A stretch of DNA of 64,000 nucleotides from Roseovarius confluentis (GTDB taxonomy: Bacteria > Pseudomonadota > Alphaproteobacteria > Rhodobacterales > Rhodobacteraceae). How positions within the stretch are numbered: the first letter of the stretch is position 1; each line of letters starts with the position of its first letter. Below are positions 1 through 8,171 of the stretch, piece after piece. Below the pieces are notes generated by a model. That model searched no databases, was not told the DNA's origin, and saw only the letters and a program-made list of their open reading frames with translations. The DNA lies in the NCBI RefSeq assembly GCF_002917925.1, contig NZ_PPFE01000003.1:310001-374000 (forward strand), read 5' to 3'. Made by a program: the position numbers and the translations under genes.

Positions 1-426
1 GCCCCTGCGGGGCGGCAGGTCGGCGCCGGACAGGCCGATGCGCTCGCCTGCACGGTTCAGCAGGATGGCGATGGCCAGCGACAGGAGCCGGGCGCGGTCC
101 GCTTTTTGCGGCAGGGTGTCGCCGGAGGCGAAACGCATGGAGGCCGCGCCGTCGACCCAGAGCGTGACGCTCTGGGCGATCTGCCACTCGCGCTGGCGCA
201 GGAACTGCGTGTCCGAGCGGGCGGAGCGGCGCCAGTCGATGTGGCGCAGTTCATCCCCGGCCTGCACCGGGCGGTATTGCCAGAAATCGTCGCCCATGCC
301 CGCGCGGCGGCGGCCATGCTCGCCCAGTAGGACGGTCCCCGCCAAGTGCTCTGCCCGGGCCAGAAGCGCGGGAAAGCGGGCGGCCTCGGCCTCGGACCGG
401 GCGCGGAGAGGGGCGATTTGGGTCAA
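1..426 (-). CDS. DUF58 domain protein (N-terminal part, runs off the left edge)
   Basis: This is the first 142 codons of a DUF58 protein, read from a TTG at 426 that overlaps the stop of the MoxR gene upstream. The family signature is clear: GDDFWQYRPVQAGDELRHID followed by WRRSARSD and later TLWVDGAASM, the beginning of the von Willebrand A-like fold. DUF58 proteins almost always follow a MoxR AAA+ ATPase, and the pair is thought to act as a chaperone or assembly system for membrane or periplasmic complexes; the substrate here is unknown. The TTG start fits the overlapping arrangement, but an internal start cannot be excluded. The C-terminal part lies outside the window. Confidence 0.85.
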   Translation of the reverse strand, partial: MTQIAPLRARSEAEAARFPALLARAEHLAGTVLLGEHGRRRAGMGDDFWQYRPVQAGDELRHIDWRRSARSDTQFLRQREWQIAQSVTLWVDGAASMRFASGDTLPQKADRARLLSLAIAILLNRAGERIGLSGADLPPRRG

Positions 427-1430
427 GCGGCGGCCTCGGTCCTCGTCACTTGGGCGACGGTGGCGGCGATGAGGTCGTCGAGGTTTTCACCCCGGGCACG
501 CGCGGCGAAGTTGAGCGCCATGCGGTGCGTCAGAACCGGCTGCGCCATGGCGGCGATATCGTCCGAATCGGGGGCCAGGCGGCCCTGGATCATGGCACGG
601 GCGCGGACGGTCAGCATGAGCGCCTGCGCGGCGCGGGGGCCGGGGCCCCAGGCGACGTTTTCGCGCACCGTCTCGGACGATGTGGGGTCATCGGGGCGGA
701 AGGCGCGGACAAGGTCGATGATCTGTTCCATCACGGCCTCGCCCACGGGCATCCGGCGCAGGAGGGACTGCGCGGCGATGAGTTCCTCGGCGGTGAAGAC
801 CTGGTGCGCCTCTTCCTCGGTGGCGCCGGTGGTGGCGAGCAGGATCGCGCGTTCGGTGTCGCGGTCGGGGTGGGGCACGTCGATCTGCACGAGGAAGCGG
901 TCAAGCTGGGCCTCTGGCAGGGGGTAGGTGCCTTCCTGTTCGATGGGGTTCTGCGTGGCCAGCACGTGGAAGGGCGGGGTCAGCGGGCGGTCCTCGCCCG
1001 CGACCGAGACCTGCCGTTCCTGCATGGCCTGCAAGAGCGCGGATTGGGTGCGGGGGCTGGCGCGGTTGATCTCGTCGGCCATCAGAAGCTGGCAGAAGAT
1101 CGGGCCGGGAATGAACTTGAACGCGCGGGTGCCGTCGGCGCCGGTTTCCAGCACCTCGGAGCCCAGAATGTCGGCGGGCATCAGGTCGGGCGTGAACTGC
1201 ACACGGTTCGAATCGAGGCCCATGACGATGCTCAGCGTTTCCACCAGACGGGTCTTGCCGAGGCCGGGCAGGCCCACCAGCAGGCCGTGGCCGCCACAGA
1301 GCAACGCCGAGAGCGACAGGTCGACGACCCGTTCCTGCCCGATGAAGCGGCGGGTGATCGAGGCGCGGGCCTGGGCCAGCTTGTCTTCGAGGGCTTCGAT
1401 CCCGGCCAGCAGGTCGGCGTCGTCGGTCAT
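423..1430 (-). CDS. MoxR-family AAA+ ATPase
   Basis: A 335-residue cytoplasmic AAA+ ATPase of the MoxR type. The Walker A motif GLPGLGKT is at residues 53-60 and a Walker B LLMADEINR follows at about 115-123. The arginine-finger region and the lid domain fill the C-terminal half, and the length is normal for the family. It overlaps the DUF58 gene by four bases, so the two are translationally coupled. It is divergent from the DUF1285 gene, with only 57 bp between starts. MoxR proteins use ATP to remodel or mature partner proteins, usually together with DUF58/VWA partners. The client is not visible from this window. Confidence 0.93.
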   Translation of the reverse strand: MTDDADLLAGIEALEDKLAQARASITRRFIGQERVVDLSLSALLCGGHGLLVGLPGLGKTRLVETLSIVMGLDSNRVQFTPDLMPADILGSEVLETGADGTRAFKFIPGPIFCQLLMADEINRASPRTQSALLQAMQERQVSVAGEDRPLTPPFHVLATQNPIEQEGTYPLPEAQLDRFLVQIDVPHPDRDTERAILLATTGATEEEAHQVFTAEELIAAQSLLRRMPVGEAVMEQIIDLVRAFRPDDPTSSETVRENVAWGPGPRAAQALMLTVRARAMIQGRLAPDSDDIAAMAQPVLTHRMALNFAARARGENLDDLIAATVAQVTRTEAAA

Positions 1431-1487
1431 GGCAAAACTCCGGTATGGGCTATATCGCTTGGGTAGAGTGTATCGCGCGCAAGCAAA

Positions 1488-2081
1488 ATGGCAAAAGCAA
1501 TGAGCAATAAATCGGTCACAACCCCGTCAGCGGAAAGCCTTGCCGAAATGGCACGCAAGGAAAGCGGCAAGGGCTTGCCGCCTGTGCATTTGTGGAACCC
1601 GGAGTTCACCGGCGAGATCGACATGCGGATCGCGCGGGATGGCACGTGGTACCACGAAGGCACGGTCATCGAGCGTGAAGGACTGGTGCGGCTGTTCTCG
1701 ACCATCCTGAAAAAGGAAGGTGACCGCCATTTCCTTGTCACGCCGGTGGAAAAGGTCGGCATCGTGGTGGAGGACGCACCTTTCGTCGCGGTGGATTTCG
1801 AGTCGGAAGGCGAAGGCGAGGCGCAGATGCTGGTTTTCGTGACCAACGTGGGCGATCACGTGTTGGCGGGGACGGACCATGCGATCCGGGTCGAGCGTGA
1901 CCCCGAGTCGGGCGAGCCGTCGCCCTACCTGCATGTGCGGGCGGGGCTGGAGGCTCTGATCGATCGCAAGTCGTTCTACCGGCTGGTGGATCTGGGCGAG
2001 CACGAGGATGGCTGGTTCGGTGTCCGCTCGGACGGCGCGTTTTTCCCGATGATCCCGTCAGAGGACCTGCCCGCGGACTGA
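1488..2081 (+). CDS. DUF1285 family protein
   Basis: A 197-residue soluble protein of the DUF1285 family, recognised from PPVHLWNPEFTGEIDMRI near the N-terminus and the stretch around RDGTWYHEGTVIER. No signal peptide or membrane segment is visible. The family has no firmly established biochemical role. Two in-frame starts compete (1488 and 1500) and neither has a convincing ribosome binding site; the longer one is given. The gene is divergent from moxR. Its stop lies about 30 bp before a terminator that serves the opposite strand. Confidence 0.8.
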   Translation: MAKAMSNKSVTTPSAESLAEMARKESGKGLPPVHLWNPEFTGEIDMRIARDGTWYHEGTVIEREGLVRLFSTILKKEGDRHFLVTPVEKVGIVVEDAPFVAVDFESEGEGEAQMLVFVTNVGDHVLAGTDHAIRVERDPESGEPSPYLHVRAGLEALIDRKSFYRLVDLGEHEDGWFGVRSDGAFFPMIPSEDLPAD

Positions 2082-2111
2082 CGCAGTCTGACCCTGCAGC
2101 CTTCGAGACAC

Positions 2112-2139
2112 AAAAAAACCCGATGCGGGAAGCATCAGG
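2112..2139 (-). terminator. Rho-independent terminator after the small lipoprotein gene
   Basis: Read on the minus strand, CCTGATGC and GCATCGGG form an 8-bp stem (one G-U pair) with a 5-nt loop, followed by seven T. It ends transcription of the small lipoprotein gene about 90 bp upstream. A second hairpin-prone repeat (CCCGGGTCG with CGACCCGGG) lies between, at about 2169-2215. Confidence 0.75.
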
Positions 2140-2226
2140 CGGATCAGTCATCGTCTTAAGATAGGTTTCCCGGGTCGAGGCTGACACCCGAAAGTGCCGT
2201 GCCCCGACCCGGGGATACGTCGAAGA

Positions 2227-2352
2227 TTAGTACTTCGTCGTTACGGGCTCAGGCTCAACCGGAACCACGACTTCTTCTTGTTGTTGCTGTGCGCAGGCGG
2301 CCAGGCCGACGGTTGCGATGAGAGCAGCAATCATTGCAGTTTTGTTTTTCAT
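2227..2352 (-). CDS. Small entericidin-like lipoprotein, 41 residues
   Basis: The open frame begins MKNKTAMIAALIATVGLAAC, a typical lipoprotein signal with the lipobox LAAC and the acylated cysteine at residue 20. The mature peptide is only about 22 residues: a Gln/Glu stretch, then VVVPVEPEPVTTKY. A good ribosome binding site (GGAAGGA) lies about 11 bases before the ATG, and a clean Rho-independent terminator follows, so it is a self-contained transcription unit. The architecture resembles entericidin-type or other very small cell-envelope lipoproteins, but I cannot assign a function. It lies between polA and the DUF1285 gene and is short enough to be missed by gene callers. Confidence 0.8.
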   Translation of the reverse strand: MKNKTAMIAALIATVGLAACAQQQQEEVVVPVEPEPVTTKY

Positions 2353-2653
2353 GTGAACAAATTCCTTCCATGTCACGCGCCCGATACTGTGTTTGAACGC
2401 GAATTGTTGTCAACACAAGAGCTTGCGTAAAAACGCGAATCTCCGGCTGCTATGGCTTCTATGGCAGCATTTTTATCACGTAAATGCCTTTTTCAGCGGG
2501 ATTCCGCGATTTTCAAAGGGTTTTGCGCTGTTGCAACTGTGCTACTTTTGCACCCCGTCTGGGAAAAGTCGCTTTTCCGATACGTCAATCAGCCTAACGC
2601 GCGGGCGCTCGATTCCGCGCGTCCGGGGTTGGTTCCGTGCCTTTGGTGTGCGC
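2353..2653. other. Intergenic region between polA and the small lipoprotein gene
   Basis: About 300 bp, somewhat lower in GC than its surroundings. It should hold the promoter of the small lipoprotein gene (minus strand) and the 3' end of the polA transcript. I see no convincing gene in either strand. Confidence 0.5.
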
Positions 2654-5452
2654 TCAGTGCGCTTCGGCCCAATTGTTGCCTTGTCCCGCGTCGACCACGA
2701 GCGGCACGTCGAGATGCAGGGCGGGGCGGGCCGCTTGCTCCATAACGTCACGGGCTGTGTCGATGACCTTTTCCTCGGCGCCACCCGAGACCTCGAACAG
2801 AAGTTCGTCGTGGACCTGCAGCAGCATTTTGCAGGGCAGGTCCTGGATGGCGGATGGCATGCGAATCATGGCGCGGCGGATGATGTCGGCGGCGGTGCCC
2901 TGGATCGGCGCGTTGATCGCCGCCCTGCGGGCAAAGCCGGCGCGAGGGCCCTTGGCGCCGATCTCGGGCGTGTGGATCTTGCGGCCGAAAAGGGTCTGGA
3001 CGAACCCGTGTTCCTTGGCGAAGGCGACGGTGTCGTCCATGTAGGTGCGGATGCCGGGGAACCGCTCGAAATAGCGGTCGATGAAGGCCTGCGCGTCGGC
3101 GCGGGGGATGCGCAGGTTGCGCGCGAGGCCATAGCCCGAGATGCCGTAGATCACGCCGAAGTTGATCGCCTTGGCGCGGCGGCGGATCTCGGGTGTCATG
3201 TCGTCCATCGAGACGTCGAACATCTCTGACGCTGTCATGGCATGAATGTCCTGCCCGTCGCGGAACGCCTCCTTGAGCGCCGGGATGTCGGCGATATGGG
3301 CGAGGATGCGCAGCTCGATCTGGCTGTAGTCCAGTGCGACGAGCGTGTTGCCGTCCTCGGCCACGAAAGCCTCGCGGATGCGGCGGCCTTCCTCGGTGCG
3401 GATGGGGATGTTCTGCAGGTTGGGATCGGTCGAGGCGAGGCGGCCCGTGCTGGCGCCGGTCTGGACATAGGACGTGTGAACGCGGCCCGTGTCGGGGTCG
3501 ATATGGTCCTGCAGGGCGTCGGTATAGGTCGATTTCAGCTTGCTGACCTGCCGCCAGTCCATCACGCGGGCGGGCAGGTCGTGCTCGGTTGCCAAGTCTT
3601 CGAGCACGTCGGCAGGCGTGGAATACTTGCCGTTCTTGCCGCGTTTGCCGCCCTCCAGCCCCATCTTGTCGAAGAGGATGTCGCCCAGCTGCGCCGGGGA
3701 GCCGACGTTGAACTTCTCGCCCGCAAGCTCGTGAATCTCGGCCTCGAGCCCGGCCATTTTCTGGGCGAAGGCGGCGGACATGCGGGAGAGCGTGTCCTTG
3801 TCGACCTTGATGCCGTTGCGTTCCATCTGCGCCAGCACGGGTACCAGTGGGCGTTCGAGCGTCTCGTAGACGGTGGTGACCTTCGCGCGGTGCAGTTGCG
3901 GCTTGAAGGTGTGCCAGAGGCGCAGGGTGATGTCGGCGTCCTCGGCGGCGTATTTCACCGCCTCGTCGATGGGCACGCGGTCGAAGGTGATGGCGGCTTT
4001 GCCCGTGCCCAACAGGTCCTTGATCGGGATCGGGGTGTGCGACAGGTAGCGTTCGGCGAGCGTGTCCATGCCGTGGCCGTGCATCCCGGAATAGAGCGCG
4101 TAGGACATCAGCATCGTGTCGTCGATCGGGGCCATGGCAATGTCGTAATTGGCCATGATCTTGGTGTCATATTTCATGTTTTGCCCGATCTTGAGGATCG
4201 ACGGATCCTCGAGCACGGGTTTCAGGGCGTCGAGCGCGTCCTGCATCGGGATCTGGCCGTCGAGCAGGGCGTCGGAGCCGAAGAGGTCATCCGCGTTGCC
4301 GTCCTTGTGGCCGAGCGGGATGTAGCACGCCTCGCCCGGATCGATCGACAGGCAGATGCCGACGAGATCGGCCTGCATCTCGTTGAGCGAGGTGGTCTCG
4401 GTGTCGACGGCGACGTAGCCGCGGGCGGTGATGCGGTCGATCCAGCTTTGCAGCGCGTCCATGTCCGAGACACGTTCGTATTTCGCAGGGTCGATGGCGG
4501 GCCAGTCGGGTGCGCCGTCCTCTGCCGATTCGGGTGCGGTGGGCTCGGGGATGGCCGGGGCCTCGACGTCCAGCGCGTCGGCGATGCGCTTGGTGAGGGT
4601 GCGGAACTCCATCTCGGTCAGGAAGGCCAGCAGGGTGTCGGGATCGGGGTCGCGCACCTCGAGGTCGTCGAGGGTGAAATCGAGTGGCGTTTCGCAGTCG
4701 AGTTGCACGAGCTTTTTCGACAGCTCGATCTGTTCGCGCTTTTCGATCAGGGTTTCGCGGCGCTTGGGCTGCTTGATTTCCTCGGCGCGGTCGAGAAGTT
4801 CCTCGAGGCTGCCGTATTCGTTGATCAGGAGCGCCGCGGTCTTGATGCCGATGCCGGGCGCACCGGGCACGTTGTCGACGCTGTCGCCGGCGAGAGCCTG
4901 CACGTCCACGACGCGCTCGGGTCCGACGCCAAATTTCTCCTCGACGCCTTCGCGGTCGATGCGGCGGTTCTTCATGGCGTCCAGCATTTCGACGCCGCCG
5001 CCGACAAGCTGCATCAGGTCCTTGTCCGAGCTGATGATGGTCACGCGCCCACCCGCGTCACGGGCCTGCACGGCTAGGGTGGCGATCATGTCGTCGGCCT
5101 CGTATCCTTCCATTTCCTTGCAGGCGATGTTGAACGCCTCGGTCGCGCGGCGGGTCAGCGGGATCTGCGGGCGCAGATCCTCAGGCATCTCGTCGCGGTT
5201 CGCCTTGTACTCGGGGTACATGTCGTTGCGGAAGGTGTGGCTGCCCTTGTCGAAGATCACGGCGACATGGGTGGGGGCGTCGGCGCCGGTGCTGTCCTCG
5301 ACATATTTCTGCAGCATGTTGCAAAAGCCCGACACGGCGCCGATGGGCAGACCGTCGGATTTGCGCGTCAAAGGCGGCAGGGCGTGGTAGGCGCGGAAGA
5401 TGAAGGCCGACCCGTCGATCAGGTGCAGGTGATGTCCCTTGCCGAATGCCAT
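2654..5452 (-). CDS. polA: DNA polymerase I
   Basis: DNA polymerase I, 932 residues, which fills RNA-primer gaps and acts in excision repair. All three domains are present in order. The 5'-3' exonuclease spans about 1-290 and begins HLIDGSAFIFRAYHALPP. A 3'-5' proofreading domain at about 320-510 keeps VAVDTETTSLNE, so the metal-binding Asp/Glu pair is intact. The polymerase domain spans about 530-932, with DYSQIELRILAHI (motif A) and QVHDELLFEV (motif C). The start is placed at 5452, where GGAAGGG lies about 9 bases upstream; an in-frame ATG 48 bases further out has no such site. It appears to be monocistronic. Confidence 0.98.
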   Translation of the reverse strand: MAFGKGHHLHLIDGSAFIFRAYHALPPLTRKSDGLPIGAVSGFCNMLQKYVEDSTGADAPTHVAVIFDKGSHTFRNDMYPEYKANRDEMPEDLRPQIPLTRRATEAFNIACKEMEGYEADDMIATLAVQARDAGGRVTIISSDKDLMQLVGGGVEMLDAMKNRRIDREGVEEKFGVGPERVVDVQALAGDSVDNVPGAPGIGIKTAALLINEYGSLEELLDRAEEIKQPKRRETLIEKREQIELSKKLVQLDCETPLDFTLDDLEVRDPDPDTLLAFLTEMEFRTLTKRIADALDVEAPAIPEPTAPESAEDGAPDWPAIDPAKYERVSDMDALQSWIDRITARGYVAVDTETTSLNEMQADLVGICLSIDPGEACYIPLGHKDGNADDLFGSDALLDGQIPMQDALDALKPVLEDPSILKIGQNMKYDTKIMANYDIAMAPIDDTMLMSYALYSGMHGHGMDTLAERYLSHTPIPIKDLLGTGKAAITFDRVPIDEAVKYAAEDADITLRLWHTFKPQLHRAKVTTVYETLERPLVPVLAQMERNGIKVDKDTLSRMSAAFAQKMAGLEAEIHELAGEKFNVGSPAQLGDILFDKMGLEGGKRGKNGKYSTPADVLEDLATEHDLPARVMDWRQVSKLKSTYTDALQDHIDPDTGRVHTSYVQTGASTGRLASTDPNLQNIPIRTEEGRRIREAFVAEDGNTLVALDYSQIELRILAHIADIPALKEAFRDGQDIHAMTASEMFDVSMDDMTPEIRRRAKAINFGVIYGISGYGLARNLRIPRADAQAFIDRYFERFPGIRTYMDDTVAFAKEHGFVQTLFGRKIHTPEIGAKGPRAGFARRAAINAPIQGTAADIIRRAMIRMPSAIQDLPCKMLLQVHDELLFEVSGGAEEKVIDTARDVMEQAARPALHLDVPLVVDAGQGNNWAEAH

Positions 5453-5516
5453 GTGCCGCGCCCTTCCTTGCTGTCGGATTACATATCTCACGCCCGTCAT
5501 GGCAGTTCCAGCCTGA

Positions 5517-5538
5517 CTTTTTCTTGCTGGAAATACTC
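5517..5538 (+). repeat. Dispersed intergenic element, copy 1
   Basis: CTTTTTCTTGCTGGAAATACTC, in the gap between polA and the zinc protein gene. Similar 21-22 bp sequences occur at 10835, 11006 and 47294, with a diverged one at 39468, all between genes. The shared core is CTTTTTCTTGCC, 1-2 variable bases, then AAATACTC. Function unknown. Confidence 0.6.
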
Positions 5539-5703
5539 TCGGGGAGTTTGAGGGGTGAAACCCCTCATCCTGGAAAACCTGTGCGCCGCAGGCGCCCCGT
5601 TGGGTCAGACTGGCCGTGAAAGCATGCGGAGGGTTACAGGGTCTTGCCGCGATACGTCCGGACCCGGATTTGGAACGGGATCACGCCGGTGGGCTGTCGG
5701 ACC

Positions 5704-5883
5704 TCAGACCTTGCCCTCGAAATCGCGGTGCACCAGTTTGGCGTCGCAATAGGGGCATTCGACGAAGCCGATGTCTTGCGGGATGGTCAGCCACACGCGC
5801 GGGTGGCCCAATGCGCCTTCGCCGCCATCACAGGCCACGCGGTAGCTGTCGACGATCCGGGTCTCGGGGGCTTCGGTCACCAT
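5704..5883 (-). CDS. Zinc-finger domain protein (zf-CHCC type)
   Basis: A 59-residue protein with the ligand pattern Cys ... His ... Cxx[20 protein letters not shown], then [12 protein letters not shown]. This matches the zf-CHCC family, related to the small zinc-binding subunit of mitochondrial complex I (NDUFS6). In alphaproteobacteria it is usually a stand-alone cytoplasmic protein. The start at 5883 is preferred because GGAACG precedes it; an in-frame ATG eight codons earlier is less likely. It is divergent from the ABC ATPase gene. Confidence 0.82.
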   Translation of the reverse strand: MVTEAPETRIVDSYRVACDGGEGALGHPRVWLTIPQDIGFVECPYCDAKLVHRDFEGKV

Positions 5884-5957
5884 TGACGGCGTTCCTTTTG
5901 GCTGCAAGTAGGTCCGGGCAGACTATATCCGAGAGACACCCGGGGACAAGAGCCGCC

Positions 5958-6887
5958 ATGCCGACAAATGCAATCGAAGTGAGAGGCCTGGAAAAGGTTT
6001 ATGGTGGCGGCAAGCACGGCATGTCAAAACCTGCGCTGACGGGCGTGGACCTTGACGTGCCCAAGGGATCGGTCTTTGGCCTTTTGGGGCCGAATGGCGC
6101 GGGCAAGTCGACGTTGATCAATATCCTGGCCGGGCTGGTGACCAAGACCAAGGGGCAGGTGAAGATCTGGGGCTTCGACCAGGACGTGAACCCGCGGCAA
6201 AGCCGGGCCTCGATTGGCGTGATGCCGCAGGAATTGAACCTTGATCCGTTCTTTGCGCCGCGCGCGGCCCTGGAGGTGCAGGCGGGTCTGTACGGTGTGC
6301 CGAAGAAGGACCGGCGCAGCGACGAGATTTTGGAACTGGTAGGTCTGAGCGACAAGGCCGAGGCCTATGCGCGGACCCTGTCGGGCGGGATGCGACGGCG
6401 GCTGCTTCTGGCGAAGGCGTTGGTGCATCACCCGCATATCCTGGTGCTGGACGAGCCGACGGCGGGCGTGGATATCGAACTGCGCCAGATGCTGTGGCAG
6501 AACGTGCGCAAGCTGAACGAGCAGGGGATGACGATCATCCTGACGACGCATTACCTGGAGGAAGCCGAGGAGATGTGCGACGAGATCGCCATCATCAACG
6601 AAGGCTCGGTCGTGGCGCGGGACAGCACGGCGCACCTGCTGAGCCAGATGGACCGGCGCACCATGGTGATCGAGCCAGAGGCAGACCCGGTGGCCTTGCC
6701 CGAGGGCGAGGGGTTGACGGTGGAGACGCGGCCCGGTGGGCAGGTGGCGATCAGCTATCGCTCGACCAAGATGTCGGCCGAAGCGGTGCTGGAGGCGGTG
6801 CGCGCCTCGGGGATGCGCATCCGGGACGTGCGAACCGAGCAGGCGGACCTTGAGGAAGTGTTCCTGGAGCTGACCCGTTCGCGCTGA
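5958..6887 (+). CDS. ABC transporter ATP-binding protein (ABC-2/YadG type)
   Basis: A 309-residue ATPase subunit of an ABC-2-type exporter. Walker A GPNGAGKST is at 44-52, the signature is LSGGMRRRLLLAKAL, Walker B is ILVLDEPTAGVD, and the H-loop is TTHYLEEAEEM. A C-terminal extension ends DLEEVFLELTRSR, as in drug, lipid or polysaccharide exporters. The start at 5958 removes a long upstream in-frame extension that lacks family similarity. No permease gene is adjacent: the next gene is on the other strand. The partner must be encoded elsewhere, so the substrate cannot be inferred. Confidence 0.92.
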   Translation: MPTNAIEVRGLEKVYGGGKHGMSKPALTGVDLDVPKGSVFGLLGPNGAGKSTLINILAGLVTKTKGQVKIWGFDQDVNPRQSRASIGVMPQELNLDPFFAPRAALEVQAGLYGVPKKDRRSDEILELVGLSDKAEAYARTLSGGMRRRLLLAKALVHHPHILVLDEPTAGVDIELRQMLWQNVRKLNEQGMTIILTTHYLEEAEEMCDEIAIINEGSVVARDSTAHLLSQMDRRTMVIEPEADPVALPEGEGLTVETRPGGQVAISYRSTKMSAEAVLEAVRASGMRIRDVRTEQADLEEVFLELTRSR

Positions 6888-6893
6888 GGGCGC

Positions 6894-7724
6894 TTACTTG
6901 TCCTTCAGCGTGTCCTCGATGGATTTCAGGCGTTGCAGCACCTCGTCGCGGTAGGTGTCGGTGCGTTCCTCGGCTTCGAGGTTATGCGCGTCCTGCATCG
7001 AGTTCACGATCAGGCCCACGACAAGGTTCACCACCGCGAAGGTGGTTACAAGGATGAACGGCACGAAGAAGGCCCAGGCGTAGGGATAGACCTCCATCAC
7101 CGGGCGGACGATGCCCATCGACCATGATTCCAGCGTCATGATCTGGAAGAGGGAATAGCCGGAGCGACCGATCGTGCCGAACCATTCGTCGAACAGCACG
7201 GCCTCTTCGGGGGTGCAGGCAGGGCATCCGCCGCCGAACAGCTTGGTCGCCATGACCGAGCCGATGTAGAAGATGATCCCCATCAGCAGAAAGACCGAGC
7301 CCATGCCGGGCAGGGCGTTCATCAACCCCTCGACCACGCGGCGCAGGGACGGGGTGACCGACAGCACCCGCAACAGACGCAGGATGCGCAGGGCGCGCAG
7401 CACCGACAGGCCCTGAGTGGAGGGGATGAGCGAGATTCCGACGATCACGAAGTCGAAGACGTTCCAGCCGTTGCGGAAGAACGCCGTGCCGCGGGCAAAG
7501 AGCTTCAGCGCGATTTCGACCACGAAGATCGCGAGACAGATCTTGTCGAGCAAGACGATCAGCGGACCCGCCGCCGCCATCGCCGTCTGCGACGTTTCCA
7601 GCCCCAGCACCACGGCGTTGAAAAGGATCACCGCGAGGATGAAATTCTGAAAGCTCGTCCGGCTGACGAGCGTCTCGACGCGGGCGCGCAGGCTTTTGGG
7701 ACTGGCTTGGGTTGTCTGGCTCAT
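6894..7724 (-). CDS. Bacterial voltage-gated sodium channel (BacNaV family)
   Basis: A 276-residue inner-membrane channel with six transmembrane segments. The S4 voltage sensor carries arginines at every third position (R110, R113, R116, R119 in VLRALRILRLLRVLS). The pore has the selectivity filter TLESWS at 197-202, identical to that of sodium-selective NaChBac/NavAb-type channels. After S6 the chain ends in a charged C-terminal helix, expected to form the tetramer coiled coil. The pore turret has two cysteines (CPAC at 167-170), an unusual feature. The start at 7724 gives the normal length; an upstream in-frame ATG would add 32 atypical residues. It is probably involved in sodium signalling or motility in a marine cell. 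Confidence 0.93.
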   Translation of the reverse strand: MSQTTQASPKSLRARVETLVSRTSFQNFILAVILFNAVVLGLETSQTAMAAAGPLIVLLDKICLAIFVVEIALKLFARGTAFFRNGWNVFDFVIVGISLIPSTQGLSVLRALRILRLLRVLSVTPSLRRVVEGLMNALPGMGSVFLLMGIIFYIGSVMATKLFGGGCPACTPEEAVLFDEWFGTIGRSGYSLFQIMTLESWSMGIVRPVMEVYPYAWAFFVPFILVTTFAVVNLVVGLIVNSMQDAHNLEAEERTDTYRDEVLQRLKSIEDTLKDK

Positions 7725-7773
7725 GGCGCTGGATATGGGGCAAGCTGCGCTGGGGCGCAAGGCACGGTTCGGA

Positions 7774-8160
7774 TCAGGTGTCGGCCTTGGCCAGCATCCG
7801 CCCGAGGCCGCGACCGCCAAGGATATGAAGGTGGTAATGCGGCACTTCCTGCACGCCGGCCTCGCCCGCGTTTGAAATGGTGCGGTAGCCCGGATAACCG
7901 TCGCCCGGCGAGACGCTGGTCATGGCGCAAACCTGCGCGGTGACGCGCATGAAATCCACCAGTTCCGCCTCGGATGCCTCGGCGGCAAAGTGATCGTGGC
8001 AGACGTACGGTCCCTTGGGGATCACCAGAACGTGCACCGGCGCCTGTGGTTGGATGTCGTTGAACGCGAGCGTGTGCTCGGTTTCCAGCACCGTGTCGTT
8101 GGGGATTTCGCCGCGCAGGATCTTGGCGAATATATTCTGGTCGTCATAGGAAAAAGACAT
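7774..8160 (-). CDS. HIT family protein (histidine triad hydrolase)
   Basis: A 128-residue protein of the Hint/HIT branch, beginning FSYDDQNIFAKILRGEIP and carrying the triad VPHYHLHILGG near the C-terminus. These enzymes hydrolyse purine nucleoside phosphoramidates or acyl-adenylates; the physiological substrate is not known. GAGGCC lies upstream of the ATG. It sits 50 bp before the sodium channel gene and 11 bp after the glycosyltransferase gene on the same strand, so transcription may be shared. Confidence 0.93.
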   Translation of the reverse strand: MSFSYDDQNIFAKILRGEIPNDTVLETEHTLAFNDIQPQAPVHVLVIPKGPYVCHDHFAAEASEAELVDFMRVTAQVCAMTSVSPGDGYPGYRTISNAGEAGVQEVPHYHLHILGGRGLGRMLAKADT

Positions 8161-8171
8161 GTTGGGTGGCC

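Noticed and set aside
3242-5077. 611-codon open frame on the plus strand
   Set aside because: Antisense to polA; no start signal and no family resemblance.
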